From Bolinopsis microptera (Eukaryota > Ctenophora > Tentaculata > Lobata > Bolinopsidae), in NCBI RefSeq assembly GCF_026151205.1, contig NW_026971784.1, positions 1-61,455 of the forward strand: DNA of 61,455 nucleotides, given 5' to 3'. The stretch's first letter is position 1; the number at the start of each line of letters is the position of its first letter. This document shows, in pieces, positions 11,702-21,926 of the stretch. Position numbers and translations under genes: made by a program. The notes under the pieces were generated by a model that saw nothing but the letters and a program-made list of their open reading frames with translations, did not search any database and had not been told where the DNA came from.

Positions 11702-11842
11702 GTAATCTTAACAAGTCATTACAACTTTTACAACTATTGCAAATTCGATTGTGTGGTTTTGACAATTTTTAATTCTTTCCTTACAATACCTCCTGAGGTG
11801 TCGCAGCATAAAATTTGCAATAGATTTAGCCTATTTTTCTAG

Positions 11843-12013
11843 GCTGCCGAAACACGAGCAGATAGAAAGGTATTAGAACGTATTGCATTGCTACCAAATG
11901 GATTCAAGTATCACGCGAAATTGAATCGGTGCTACAAGGATTATGTACACAAGAAAACTTTAGATGCTATTAAAGAAAGAAAACGTGCACGGGAGGAAGA
12001 TGAAAGCAAAGAC
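11843..12013 (+). CDS. Transposon protein, exon 2
   Basis: Follows a pyrimidine-rich acceptor (TTTTTCTAG) and ends at a GTGAGT donor; 57 codons, phase 0 on both sides. Encodes FKYHAKLNRCYKDYVHKK, supplying H and C that could complete a zinc site with the CxxC of exon 1, and a lysine/arginine-rich C-terminal stretch. A third exon probably begins at 12135 after TTTAAG, but its donor is unclear. Confidence 0.5.
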
Positions 12014-12494
12014 GTGAGTTAAACTTTCAATCCTTTGCCAAGAACATCTTCCTATATTTTAATACAGGCAATACGACATTAAATGCTCAAATTATGTCAT
12101 ATATTCTGTCTGCTGACTTTATGCACAATTTAAGAGTAAACAGTCTACTGATAAGAGTTCGAACGTAACAGAACGGAATACACGAAGCAAAACCCCTTCC
12201 AATAGAAACACTCCAAGTAATGAACGTCCAATCTGTCATAAAAATTATCGCTTTGTTGGAAATCTTACCTGATTAAGATTATCAATCAACTAATAATCGA
12301 TTTATACTTGATTGTTTTTAAATCGATCCTTAAAATATGTGTGTCACTTTTGATGGAAATTTGGTTTTATACTGTTCTTCAAAATTTTATGATTGCTGTA
12401 CGGTGTACAAAATATATTTGGAACACTCAACCTTTTACTAATAGTTAAGAAAAAACAACAGACCATTTAAGTTATTTATAGATGTCTTTTTCAG

Positions 12495-12853
12495 GTTCTG
12501 AGATACAGACGAAAGGGCATGTTTTGAATTCTACCAAATGTTTTATGTGTGACTCGGTGCAGACTACAATAAATGGTAAAAACATCAGAGAAAAGTACAG
12601 AATTTGTGAAGTTGAAAGGGCAAAACAGGTGCTTGTGGCTATAAAACATCTCAAAGATGAAAGTGCAGCGGTGCGGTTAGCTGATATAGACTCAGTCGAA
12701 CGTCTGATCGCACAGGATCTCTACTATCACAACAACTGTTTGGCGTTACTTTTATCCCGTTATCAAAGATTGGTTACGAAATGCCTTTTATGCGAGGAAC
12801 CTGTTGATAAATCACGTAATCTTTTGACCGTTGGACAGATTAAAGCACTAATC
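12495..12853 (+). pseudogene. Transposon protein, large exon, part before the LINE
   Basis: Open from an acceptor at 12494 (TTTTTCAG). Contains [10 protein letters not shown] and KCLLCEE, two further CxxC pairs, and YYHNNCL. The frame stops being transposon-derived at 12853, where TAATC marks the LINE insertion; it continues in the same phase at 13989. A misleading ORF of 445 codons starting at 12482 runs through the junction into LINE sequence. Confidence 0.7.
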
Positions 12854-13819
12854 CCGCAAGGTTCAATTCTAGGTCCAATTCTGTTTATACTTTACACAAA
12901 GGAGCTCAATCAGATCGCAAAGAGACATGGATTTAACATCCACATGTACGCAGATGACACTCAACTGTACATTGAGTTTAACCCACTATTTCGAGATCTC
13001 TCAACAATCGAAGAGAGAATAACAAATTGTTTTGAAGATATTAAGACCTGGATGACCCAAAATAAACTCAAACTGAACCAAAACAAAACAGAAGCTCTTG
13101 TAGTACAGACCAAGAACAGTTACTCTTCATGTCCAGTCGATTCAATACAACTTGACAATGCAGCTGACCCTGTGGATGCATCCCGCACAGTGAAAAGTTT
13201 AGGTGTCCTATTTGATCAATTCCTAACATTTGAAGACCAAATAAATTCAATTATCAGTTGCTGCAACATCCATCTGAGAAACCTTCGAGTTATAGGCTCA
13301 AAGCTTAACTATGATCTAAAAAGACAGCTCATTCACTGCTTGATCTTTTCAAAACTAGACTACTGCAATGGACTCTTATACGGTTTACCTGATCTTCTAA
13401 TAAAGAAACTCCAGAAGGTACAAAATTCCTGTGTTCGATTCTTGTTTGGTTGGAAAGCTATCAAAAAATGGGACAGTGTCACTCCATTCCTGAAAAAAGC
13501 CCATTTTCTTCCGATACGACAACGAATAGAGTATAAGATTGCTCTAACCGTGTTCAAATGCGTTAACAACATAGCGCCGGAGTATATCATCAAATGTATT
13601 GACATCAAAAGTCAACCTGTACGTGTACTAAGAACTGAAGAAGACTATTTCCTCCTAAATGTTCCTCCTATTTCAAACTATAGTAAAACCGAGAGAAGTT
13701 TCAGCTACTGCGGACCCTCTGTTTGGAATAAGCTTCCTTATCAATTGAGAACACTAACCGATATCGTCTTATTTAAAAAGAAACTAAAAACTCATCTCTT
13801 TGAAAACGTATTTGTATAA
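12854..13819 (+). pseudogene. LINE reverse transcriptase C-terminal half
   Basis: About 321 codons without an internal stop, starting in RT block 4/5. The YADD catalytic pair is present but fingers and endonuclease are missing, so the product could not retrotranspose alone. It is fused in frame to the upstream transposon exon, giving a chimeric ORF by accident. The lack of decay suggests the insertion is not ancient. Confidence 0.85.
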
Positions 13820-13983
13820 GTATCATGTATTACCTTTCTCATAAAATCCATACTTCATAAAAATAAGTTCTTATGTACATGTTACTCATGAGTCGCTTTA
13901 GATGGTTTGAACTGAATCTTTGGGTTTTGAGTTCTTTATGGCTATAAAGCGATGTATAAATTCCTACTTATTATTATTATTAT
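12854..13983 (+). mobile_element. 5'-truncated CR1/Jockey-type LINE inside the transposon gene
   Basis: TAATC at 12849-12853 and 13984-13988 flanks 1130 bp ending in a (TTA)n tail (13968-13983). The insert begins at the RT motif [11 protein letters not shown] and contains the catalytic box [10 protein letters not shown], then the LINE C-terminus ([11 protein letters not shown]...[10 protein letters not shown]) with a stop at 13819, then a short 3' UTR. Removing it with one TAATC leaves ALIAKSVDNY in frame. It belongs to a different family from the AlkB-bearing LINE. Confidence 0.9.
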
Positions 13984-13988
13984 TAATC

Positions 13989-16307
13989 GCTAAGAGTGTT
14001 GATAACTACGACGATGAACTAAGTAACAAGATTCGAGAGAAATTTGACGAAGAGCGAGAGTGTGTGAAATCATATTGCTATGCTCACAAGAACTGTGAAA
14101 TCACTTACATTTCCTCTGATTCTCCATCAACATCGAAAATATACGAAAATCAAGTAACTCCAATAATCGAAGAATTAATTGATAGAGAATATGGACTGCC
14201 AGTTTCAAGTATTCGGGATTTTCTGTCTGCAGAACACCCAGACGGCAAGTTTTACAATCACAAGATTAAAAAATTTGTTGTTGATAAATTTTCCGATCAA
14301 GTGTCATTCTGTAAACCATACAGGAAAAGCGACTCGGAAGTCGTGTATTCCTCCTCAACAGATGCTGCCTCGATGATCCAAAAGCTGCAAGTCCTGAACG
14401 AAGTGAAATCTGCAGGAAGAATTTTACGAACAAAGCTGAGAGGAATGACTTTTGGGCTTGAAGACAGATTTTGTGATGCTGTAGATTTGCAGACTGCTCT
14501 GAGGGATACAAGAATGCCGGAGTCCGTAATGGATTTTTTGGGGGGTTTGCTTAATATCAGCAAGGCAACATTCCTCAAGTATCAGAAGAGTGTGGCAACA
14601 GATACAATATCAGAAACTGACGATGAAATCGAAGATGAAACTGAATCAGTTTTAACAAACAGTCCGAAAAAGATTCTCAAAGCAAACTCCCTCTTTCAGG
14701 TTATGCATTATATGGCAAATAATGGAGAAATAAGAACACCTTTCCATATCATGCAAGCTCATGCAATTTACCATAAAAGTCACAGTAGGGAACTTATCAC
14801 AGCATCCAACCACCTGGGATTCTGCATTAGCTATCCAGAACTTTTGAGGCTGAGAGCGCTGTTAGGGCTATTTATCATGACCAAATACTTACAAATGAAA
14901 GTCTCGCTGCCGAGTAATTTTGATGAGAATCAGGAGACAAGTGTGGGGATAGATAATTTTGACCATAATGACCAATCATCGATAACTGGAAAGAACGAAA
15001 CCCACGACAGTGTCTTGGTCATGTATCAAACTGTACCGTTCAGTCAAAGAAACTACCGCCCTCCTACCAAAGGCAGAGTTTCCCACCATACGGATTTTGT
15101 AGTATCAGGCAGGAAGTACATATCAAAGTTGCCGTTCCAGAAATTGCTGCCATTTTACCTCAAAAGCAAGGAGCAACCTTTACCATCAAGCTTCAAATCA
15201 GAACGATTTCAATACGAAACTGATGAGAGAAAAGAAAAGGTACTTAATCTTACAAGGAACATATCAACTCCACTCCCAGAAACTCAGCAACTCACACATA
15301 TACCAACTTGGGCCGGTTGTGAAGTTCTCACATCAACTAGCAACGATGTACCGTTGAAAACGGTTGGATATCTCCCCATCTTTCCACACCCCATTACCAA
15401 AATAGAGACAGTTTACAGCCTTTTGCAGAACTGCGCTAGCATTGCAGCACTTTTGAAACAGAAGACACTGCCTGTTATATGCGATGAAGGAGTCTATCAC
15501 CTAGTGACGAAGATTTATCTCCAACAACCTGACGTCTTTGAGCGGATAATTCCTTTCCTCGGCGGTTTTCATTTGACAAAGTCTGCGTTACGTTGTGCTG
15601 GTAAGTTCGTTCGGGGCTCTGGGGTAGAAGACGCTTACATTGAGTGTAACATATTTGGACCGAAAACTGTCGAAGCTGTAATGAGTGGCTCTCATTATTA
15701 TCGGTCATTTGATGGTTTGATGATGCTAGGTGATGCACTTACTAAGCTCAAAATGGAAGCTTTCTGGAAAGAGAACTCTATGAACGACTACTCCATAGCA
15801 ATACAGAAACTTGATCAGCTGCAGTGTGCTCTTGTACAGAACCTCAAAACTGAGTCGACGACTTTAATTTCTGAACTGCAAACATGTAAAGAAGTGAAAC
15901 GACTAATGGATGATATCGAAGCGTTCTCAATCAAATGTAGTGAAAACTCATCACAATGTAGATTTTGGCTCAACTTTGTGAAAATCATCGACACAATTAA
16001 AGATTTTGTGCGTTCTGAGAGAGATGGGGACTTCTTCCTTAACATGAAAACTTTGGAACGCCTCCTACCAATATTTTTGGGCTGTGATGCGTTGAATTAT
16101 TTACGCTACGGATCTTTTCATCTTGAGCTATTAAAAAGGGCCAAAACAACCCACCCTGAACTCTATGATGCATTTATTCGAGGAAATTTCGTAGTAAAGA
16201 GAACACCTGGGTCGTTCAATGCTGTATCCCCAGACCTAGCTCTTGAGCAGACTATCAATAAGAGTGCCAAGAGTTCTCATGGGATAATTGGCAACAGTCA
16301 ACACTAA
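13989..16307 (+). pseudogene. Transposase-like region of the nuclease-bearing transposon
   Basis: 772 codons in phase with 12495-12853. N-terminal residues include ECVKSYCYAHKNC. The middle has a sequence signature I recall from repeated invertebrate proteins: LPVICDEGVYHLV (15466-15500), PFLGGFHLTKSAL (15553-15590), RGSGVEDAYIE (15610-15645) and HYYRSFDGLMMLGDAL. Conserved acidic residues in CDEG and SGVED are candidates for a catalytic core, but I cannot confirm a DDE triad. The ORF ends at 16307 after SSHGIIG, whereas related proteins, as I remember them, continue into the next part; a frameshift lies around 16270-16300. Confidence 0.6.
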
Positions 16308-18267
16308 ATCAGCTGATTATGTTGCGGAGTGGTGCCTGATATACCACGAAGAGCTCGCAATAACAAACGCATACAGAGAGATAACGAACTCCAATCAGTT
16401 AGGTAACTCTGAAATGCAAGTTCATCATCATCTTCGTCCATCAAAAACTAAAGAGATCAATAGTCATACTCGAAACCTCGCAGAGTACATAGGCTTACAG
16501 GGTAACCCTTTCCTCAAAGAACATCATGGTCAAGTTAAAAACATTGTGACGCAAGTTTATGCGGATGTATATATCGCTGATCAACATTGCCAATTCTTCA
16601 AACAAGCGGAAGAAAAATATAATGAATTTCACAGGCTTGTTTATGTTGATAAGACCAGGCTCTTGTCAGATAAGATCACAAAGCACAATCTCTTACCCAT
16701 TGATCACGTACCATCAGTTAAATTTGACGACAGTTCAAAAGCAGTCAAAAAGAATGAAAAGTCTTCAAGGTTGGCAATTAAAACTTTGAACATAGCCAAA
16801 GAAAAGAAAGGTGATCTGCGTGAAGTGTTAAAGTATGATCTTACTAGATATAATCCTCTATTTGATGGCCTGCTTATGGAGAAGCCCAGAAAACATGAAA
16901 TGTCTGGAGAAGTAGAAAACCGTGCAAAGCTGACAGTAGACGATTACAACTACCTTCCAGGTGAAAACAATGCTGTTGTTATTGACTTTATGTCTTTCAT
17001 CAGAGGCCAGAATCTTGACAAGGCTGTTCAAGAAGCTTCCGCGCCACTCTGTTTTAATCTAACCTGGAAGCATGTCTCTTGGACATTCGGTTCCATGATT
17101 GCTGAAGCGTTTGCAAGAATTTTGAAGAACAACCCAACTGCCGAGGTGTTTCATATCATATTTGATAGCTATCTTGACTCATCCTTAAAGAGTGGTGAAC
17201 GACGAATAAGGCTTGCCGAGACTAAGGGTGTGATCAGGCTTGCTATGATTAACGAAAACACAAAGGTACCGGAACAAATGGGGAAGTTTTGGCCTCTAAG
17301 TGATAATAAGGTGAAATTCCAACGATTCGCCAAGTCATATTTGCTTCATTTGGCCAAGCGAGTAAATAGACAATTGATAGTTAGCGGCACTGTAGATGGA
17401 GAAGATTCGATTCCAGCTCAACATCTGAACAGCGCTATGGATATTGCTGAAATAAGTGAACTTCAACTGCCATTTGAAGAGGCGGATATGAGGCTAATAC
17501 CTCACATTCAATGGGATGTCATTAACTGTTTACGGTCTTCAGTCACTGTTATTTCTGATGATACTGATGTCTTGATACTTTTGTTGTTCTACTTCAAACA
17601 TTTCAGTCAACAAGGACTACAAAAACTGTACCTTCAGAAGGGCCGAGGGAGTAACAAAAAGATGTTTCCTATACATACAATGTATTTGAACCTGGGGGAA
17701 CAATTCTGCAAGAATCTTTTGAAAGCTCATTTGGGTACAGGCGCTGACTACCTAAGTAAGATAGGGACTAAGAAGAGCAGCCTTAATGCTAACCCGGAAG
17801 TTGCATTAAAAAAGTTCGGAGAGAAGTTTACCCTGGATGACGAGCAAATTCAAGAAGCTGAGCAGTACTTAGTGAAGGTTGCTGCAAGCTGCAGGAGCAC
17901 GTGTCTAGCCAAAACCTTTGATGAGCTCAGGGTACTAACTTGGAAGAGAACCAGTTCAGTTCTTGAATTAGAACCTACTTCTCACTCTATCATAGAAGGA
18001 CACATCAAACGATGGTGGTTTTTGTACAAGGTATGCAGTGATCTTTTAGCGATGGATTATACCCACCTGGAACCAACAGATTTTAGTTGGGTAGATAACG
18101 AAGGTGAACTGTTCCCTTGCAAGAACTTGAATTTACTACCTGACGACCTGTTTAAAACTTGCAAGTGCAAAACAGGTTGTCAAAAGAAAGTATGTTCATG
18201 CTTTAGAGCAGAAGGACAATTAAAGTGTACTGACTATTGTCTTTGTGTCAACTGTAAGAATAGATAA
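16288..18267 (+). pseudogene. FEN/XPG-like nuclease with CXC tail (transposon-encoded)
   Basis: 659 codons open from a TTG at 16288 in the +1 frame relative to the upstream ORF, with no ATG near the overlap, so it is best read as the downstream half of one frameshifted gene. Motifs in order suit a PIN/FEN fold: VVIDFMSFIR (about 230-239), IIFDSYLDSSLKSGERRIR (about 290-308), LPFEEADMRL (394-403), VISDDTDVLIL (421-431) and LGTGADYLSKIGTK (482-495), matching the acidic clusters and the G-rich helix-two-turn-helix of FEN1/XPG. The last 35 residues are a CXC (Tesmin/TSO1-like) cluster of about nine cysteines, a probable DNA-binding zinc module. Confidence 0.6.
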
Positions 18268-18404
18268 ATTTTAATTGCAGGTTACCAATACTTTGTTTCT
18301 TGATTTTGACTTCTTTTCTAAATTTGATAACTTGCTTTATAATGTCGAGTTTTATTTGAACAGCTTGCTCACCTTAGATAGCCCCTGAGAAGCATAATTT
18401 CACG

Positions 18405-18800
18405 ATCAATCATTTTCTCGTGTCAAAATACCTAAGGTTTGATATCCCACATGATGCTAAACAAAATTTGAAATTTCATCATTTTGCGCCAAAAATGGCG
18501 TAAATGGGCGTGGTTAAGGCGCCACTTAAGTTCAATTAATTATATTTTACCTTGTTTATGTTCAAATTATACTGACAGTATCATAAAAATCCATTTAGAA
18601 ACCTTCATCAAATAATATAGGCAAATTTGGATAATTTTGGTCAAATTTTTCCCACACTTTAAAAAGGGCGTGGTCACGGGTTTAAACAAACATAAAAAAT
18701 TATCCACCCAAATTTTTTTTGAAGTAGAGACCCTGGGGAGCACAAATAACATCTCAAACCTTCTAAACTCGCTAAGTTGTGCCAGGTTTTGACCAGATAC
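18405..18800 (-). repeat. Right terminal inverted repeat of the nuclease-bearing transposon
   Basis: Inverse complement of 10822-11218. Carries the GGGCGTGG blocks seen in the left arm, inverted. It starts about 140 bp after the stop of the nuclease ORF. The outer end reads GACCAGATAC. Confidence 0.9.
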
Positions 18801-19324
18801 TCTATTAGCAGGGGTTCTTGAAGTTTTTTTTTTTTTTTTTTTTAAACAAATTTAAATTTTGGTATTTATTAATAATTAAATAAAGCCGCGCGTTGGTTGA
18901 CTGCCTCAGTATGGTGAATAATTTAAGCTTGAAGGTGCCCTGCGCATTTACAGAACATTATGCGGCGATCACATGATCACGAGGACCTGTGAGCGCCAAA
19001 TTTAATTTAAACTTTCTAGAAATCGTACATCACTACGAGTTACTCATGCTTTTGAATTATAGGAGTGCGGATTGTCAGGTATTTCATTCATTCATACTTA
19101 ATCGGTTTAAAGCTGTATATTTAGAGCTCACTATTGTCTGAACTATGAAAGCAGAACGTAAATAATGGACAATATACCGACGACAATACCAAGGACCCGA
19201 GTGCCGCATTGACTTTTCCGGATCCGTTTTTACCGAAGGCTTATCCACCAGTTACTCATGCTGCATGTATAGTATAGTCTGATAATATTTTGTTTTATCT
19301 CTAGCAAGCATTCTGTAAGTTGGA
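18801..19324. other. Inserted non-coding sequence with poly-T
   Basis: Separates the transposon end from the last exon-like piece of the R2-type LINE. A T19 run at about 18824-18842 suggests the A-tail of a minus-strand retroposon, but I found no flanking duplication. No ORF. Confidence 0.45.
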
Positions 19325-19608
19325 GTGTCGTATTTATTATAGAGAAAGGAAGCTTCACACCTTTAGTGTTCTCGACTTCTGGTGGAATGGGTAGTGAGGC
19401 TGAAAGACTGGTAAAAAAGCTGGCCAGAAAGATGGAGTACCACACTGGCCAGAGGTACTCGGATGCTTTAGGTTACATCAGAAAGCGCCTTCGCTTTGAA
19501 ATCCTAAGAACAACAGTGATTTCTCTCCGTGGAGACAGAGGTGCGAGAAAAAACATTGTTAATATAAACAGTCTAGATCTTAACTTGGAGCCACAAGGCC
19601 AAGGGTAA
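19325..19608 (+). pseudogene. R2-type LINE remnant, C-terminal tail
   Basis: Reads IEKGSFTPLVFSTSGGMGSE, then a basic segment (KKLARKMEYHTGQRYSDALG...RLRFEILRTTVISLRG) to a stop at 19608. This is the family's terminal segment and continues the polypeptide broken at 10821; minus-strand relatives at 19780-20720 contain the equivalent KATFTPTVFLTSGG. The join at the 5' side is damaged. Confidence 0.7.
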
Positions 19609-19779
19609 TTTTTGAGTGTTTAGGGAATTTTTTATATTCTTAAAGGTTTGTTTTTATATAGGGTCATTGCTATATTATGTGTATATTGTTTGAATAATTT
19701 TATATATTATTAAGTCGCTTTTATGTATTCCTACGTCGATCATTCTTCTTTCTAGCTATGAGGTACTCTATCTGTTGAC

Positions 19780-20110
19780 AAACCTATTGTGAATGTGAGA
19801 AATACAGCCAGGGTGAAGGTAGCCCTCCACGTTCAAAACTCTCCACGTATTTATCATTGTTCTCGTTCTCTTCGTAGACTTCTTGGAGAGTCTTCGTATT
19901 GCTTGATCAGCAATTAGGATATGAAATCCTCATGTGAAGGAATGTCATATCAAGGTTACCTTTGTCTACCTTCTGTAGCTGAGGTTCAAATTTCATATCA
20001 TAACATACCTCTCGCAGGAGATGAACCATTGTGCACTGGAAGAAAACTGAGAAAATTCAAACGATGGGAAAATTCAAACGATAAGCCATTGTGTCGCTGA
20101 TGTTATTGTG
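19780..20110 (-). pseudogene. R2-type LINE fragment, minus strand
   Basis: The complement of 19961-20060 reads HLLREVCYDMKFEPQLQKVD, matching HNIRDTMANLLSEVCHDVKV at 32978-33184 and the FAELMRTVKCKDVQTEPVL segment of the plus-strand copy. The part 19790-19950 repeats the tail region also found at 20469-20640. Frames are broken. Confidence 0.65.
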
Positions 20111-20439
20111 GGTTATCACAACGTAGCCCCCTAGCTAACATGTAAAGAGGTGGTCACTTGTTTTTCCACATCCCAGTCTTTCCTTTCGTTAATAATCAGG
20201 TTACTAGCTTGTTGTTTCTTTGTTGCTGCTTTCTTTTTCCATGTGCTATAATCAGTAGTGTCGTCTAAAACTGGTATCTCGCGATGACTCATAGTAGACA
20301 TCATGGGGTAGGGATGAGGTTGTATGAGTCTTTTGATAAGAGGGTTCTCATATTTTTTGTCCATTTTCTTGCCTCTAGATCTGTAGCCTCATAGAGGCTA
20401 GATATAGAAGTAGAGCAATGAGCCTTGGCTCACAGGTCG

Positions 20440-20720
20440 GCTAATCTTTGGATTTGGACATGCCTCCAGATGTGAGAAATACAGTCGGGGTGAAGGTGGC
20501 CTTCTCCACATTCAACACTCTCTCCAAGTAGCCATCCTTCTTCTCCTCGTTCTCTTCATATACGTCTTGAAGAGTTTTTATGCTGTTTGATTTAAGCAAT
20601 TTGGGTGTGGAACCCTTATGTCAAGAAAGTTCTTATCAAATGGACTCCATACTCTTGTGAACACATCCTGTAACTCAATCAAATCAAGGCTAAACCGATC
20701 TCTTCTAGATGCCCAAAGCA
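20440..20720 (-). pseudogene. Second R2-type LINE tail fragment, minus strand
   Basis: The complement contains (F)D.RV.HPNC, YEENEEKKDGYLERVLNVEK and ATFTPTVFLTSGG across slight frame shifts, the terminal segment of the same LINE family. Sequence at 20469-20640 is similar to 19791-19960 in the same orientation, so the fragment is duplicated locally. Confidence 0.6.
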
Positions 20721-21926
20721 GGTTCGATAATGAGTGGCATAATGACAACTTTAACAGTTTTGGACCATGCTAGATTATTGATAAAAACGTGGAATTTATG
20801 TAAACAAATACTTAATTACTTAAATATTGCCGTTTCCGTACGGCGCTATACGTAATGTATGTTAAAAGCGCGCCGCAGCTACTCCCTACCTCAACATTTG
20901 CGCGGGTTTCTTAAGCGCGCACGTACGTTTATTCTTGGCCGTTAATCAGACCCATGACATAACGCTATAGGTGGCAGTGACTGTAATTTTCTTCAACAAT
21001 TACTGAATTATCCATCCATAAAGTGATTTACAAAATGACACCTAAACCTCGTGTTTCGGTGTTCACTTAAACGGTACTTGGCGGCTGAACTGTGGTGTCT
21101 GACGTTTGCAGCTAGATCGGACTCTGCATGATATTGTATTAGCAAATTTGTATAGTGTATAATTGTTTAGTGTTTATAATACTCTGCAACCTGGTAGCAC
21201 GGCTGACACAAAAACAAAATGTTGGCCTGGCTTGTGCATAACCAAGTAAATAACACGCACTCCAATAAAAGCCGTCTGGAGAAACTCCGCAAAATGTTCA
21301 TTGTAGTCAACGGGCACAAAGAAGCACTACTAGCAATTGTGTCCTTTACCCTCCTACATAATTTGAACATTTTTGTGGCTAACTCATTGAACAACATCTG
21401 AATTAAAATGTGTCTAGTATTAAAAGATTCAGTAAGTAATTTTTTCATGTACGCTGTACACTGTAGTTAGTAAATCAAATCAAACTTTTTCGATCAGCCG
21501 CGCGCTGAACCAGTGTTGCACTAGGTAAAAATTGTGTATATTTTGTTCATTTTTGAGTGTAAATTAATTTATTAATTTATCACAAATTATTTTATTATAA
21601 TATAACCACTTATGTGAAATGGTTATTTTGACTTTAAATATTTGAACTAAATATGAATTGATTGTGGGTATAAAATAAAATTTGTTTTACTAATTTGTTT
21701 TAAACTAATTACAACACTACAAATCTATTACATTTATTGAGGTATGAGATATGATAGACGAGCGTAAGTGTTGACGTGCAAAGGACTGCTGTGAGTGTAC
21801 TTGAAGATTACTCATCCTCCTCCTTCTCATCAAAACTATTCTCATCAAAACTACTATCTGGACTGAAGGTATTGCGTTTACAGTGTTTATTGTGCTTCTG
21901 AACATTGAACTCTTGATAATATAACT
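20721..21926 (+). other. Probable 5' UTR/flank of the AlkB-bearing LINE; no gene recognised
   Basis: Contains no convincing reading frame. The 5' end of the LINE cannot be placed; GC-rich sequence near 21490 (CAGCCGCGCGCTG) is followed by AT-rich sequence up to the ORF1 start. Confidence 0.4.

Larger units (their letters stand above)
10822..18800 (+). mobile_element. 7979-bp DNA transposon, Academ-like (nuclease-bearing)
   Basis: Inverted repeats of about 397 bp delimit the element: 10822-11218 and 18405-18800, starting GTATCTGGTC and differing at scattered positions. The flanks (TCCT left, TCTA right) do not form a clean target duplication. Between the repeats is one plus-strand gene: two or three small exons with Cys/His motifs, then a long ORF containing a GGFH..SG..E region, then a FEN/XPG-like nuclease with a CXC tail. 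From memory of the family, Academ-type transposons carrying an XPG nuclease have this layout; I could not test the assignment. The copy is inactive: a LINE sits in the ORF and a frameshift lies near 16290. Confidence 0.65.

Noticed and set aside
12482-13819. A genuine zinc-finger/reverse-transcriptase fusion gene
   Set aside because: TAATC duplications and a (TTA)n tail show a truncated LINE inserted in a transposon exon; the frame continuity is accidental.
21167-21448. 93-codon minus-strand ORF upstream of the LINE
   Set aside because: Cysteine- and leucine-rich without a recognisable domain; likely chance or decayed repeat.
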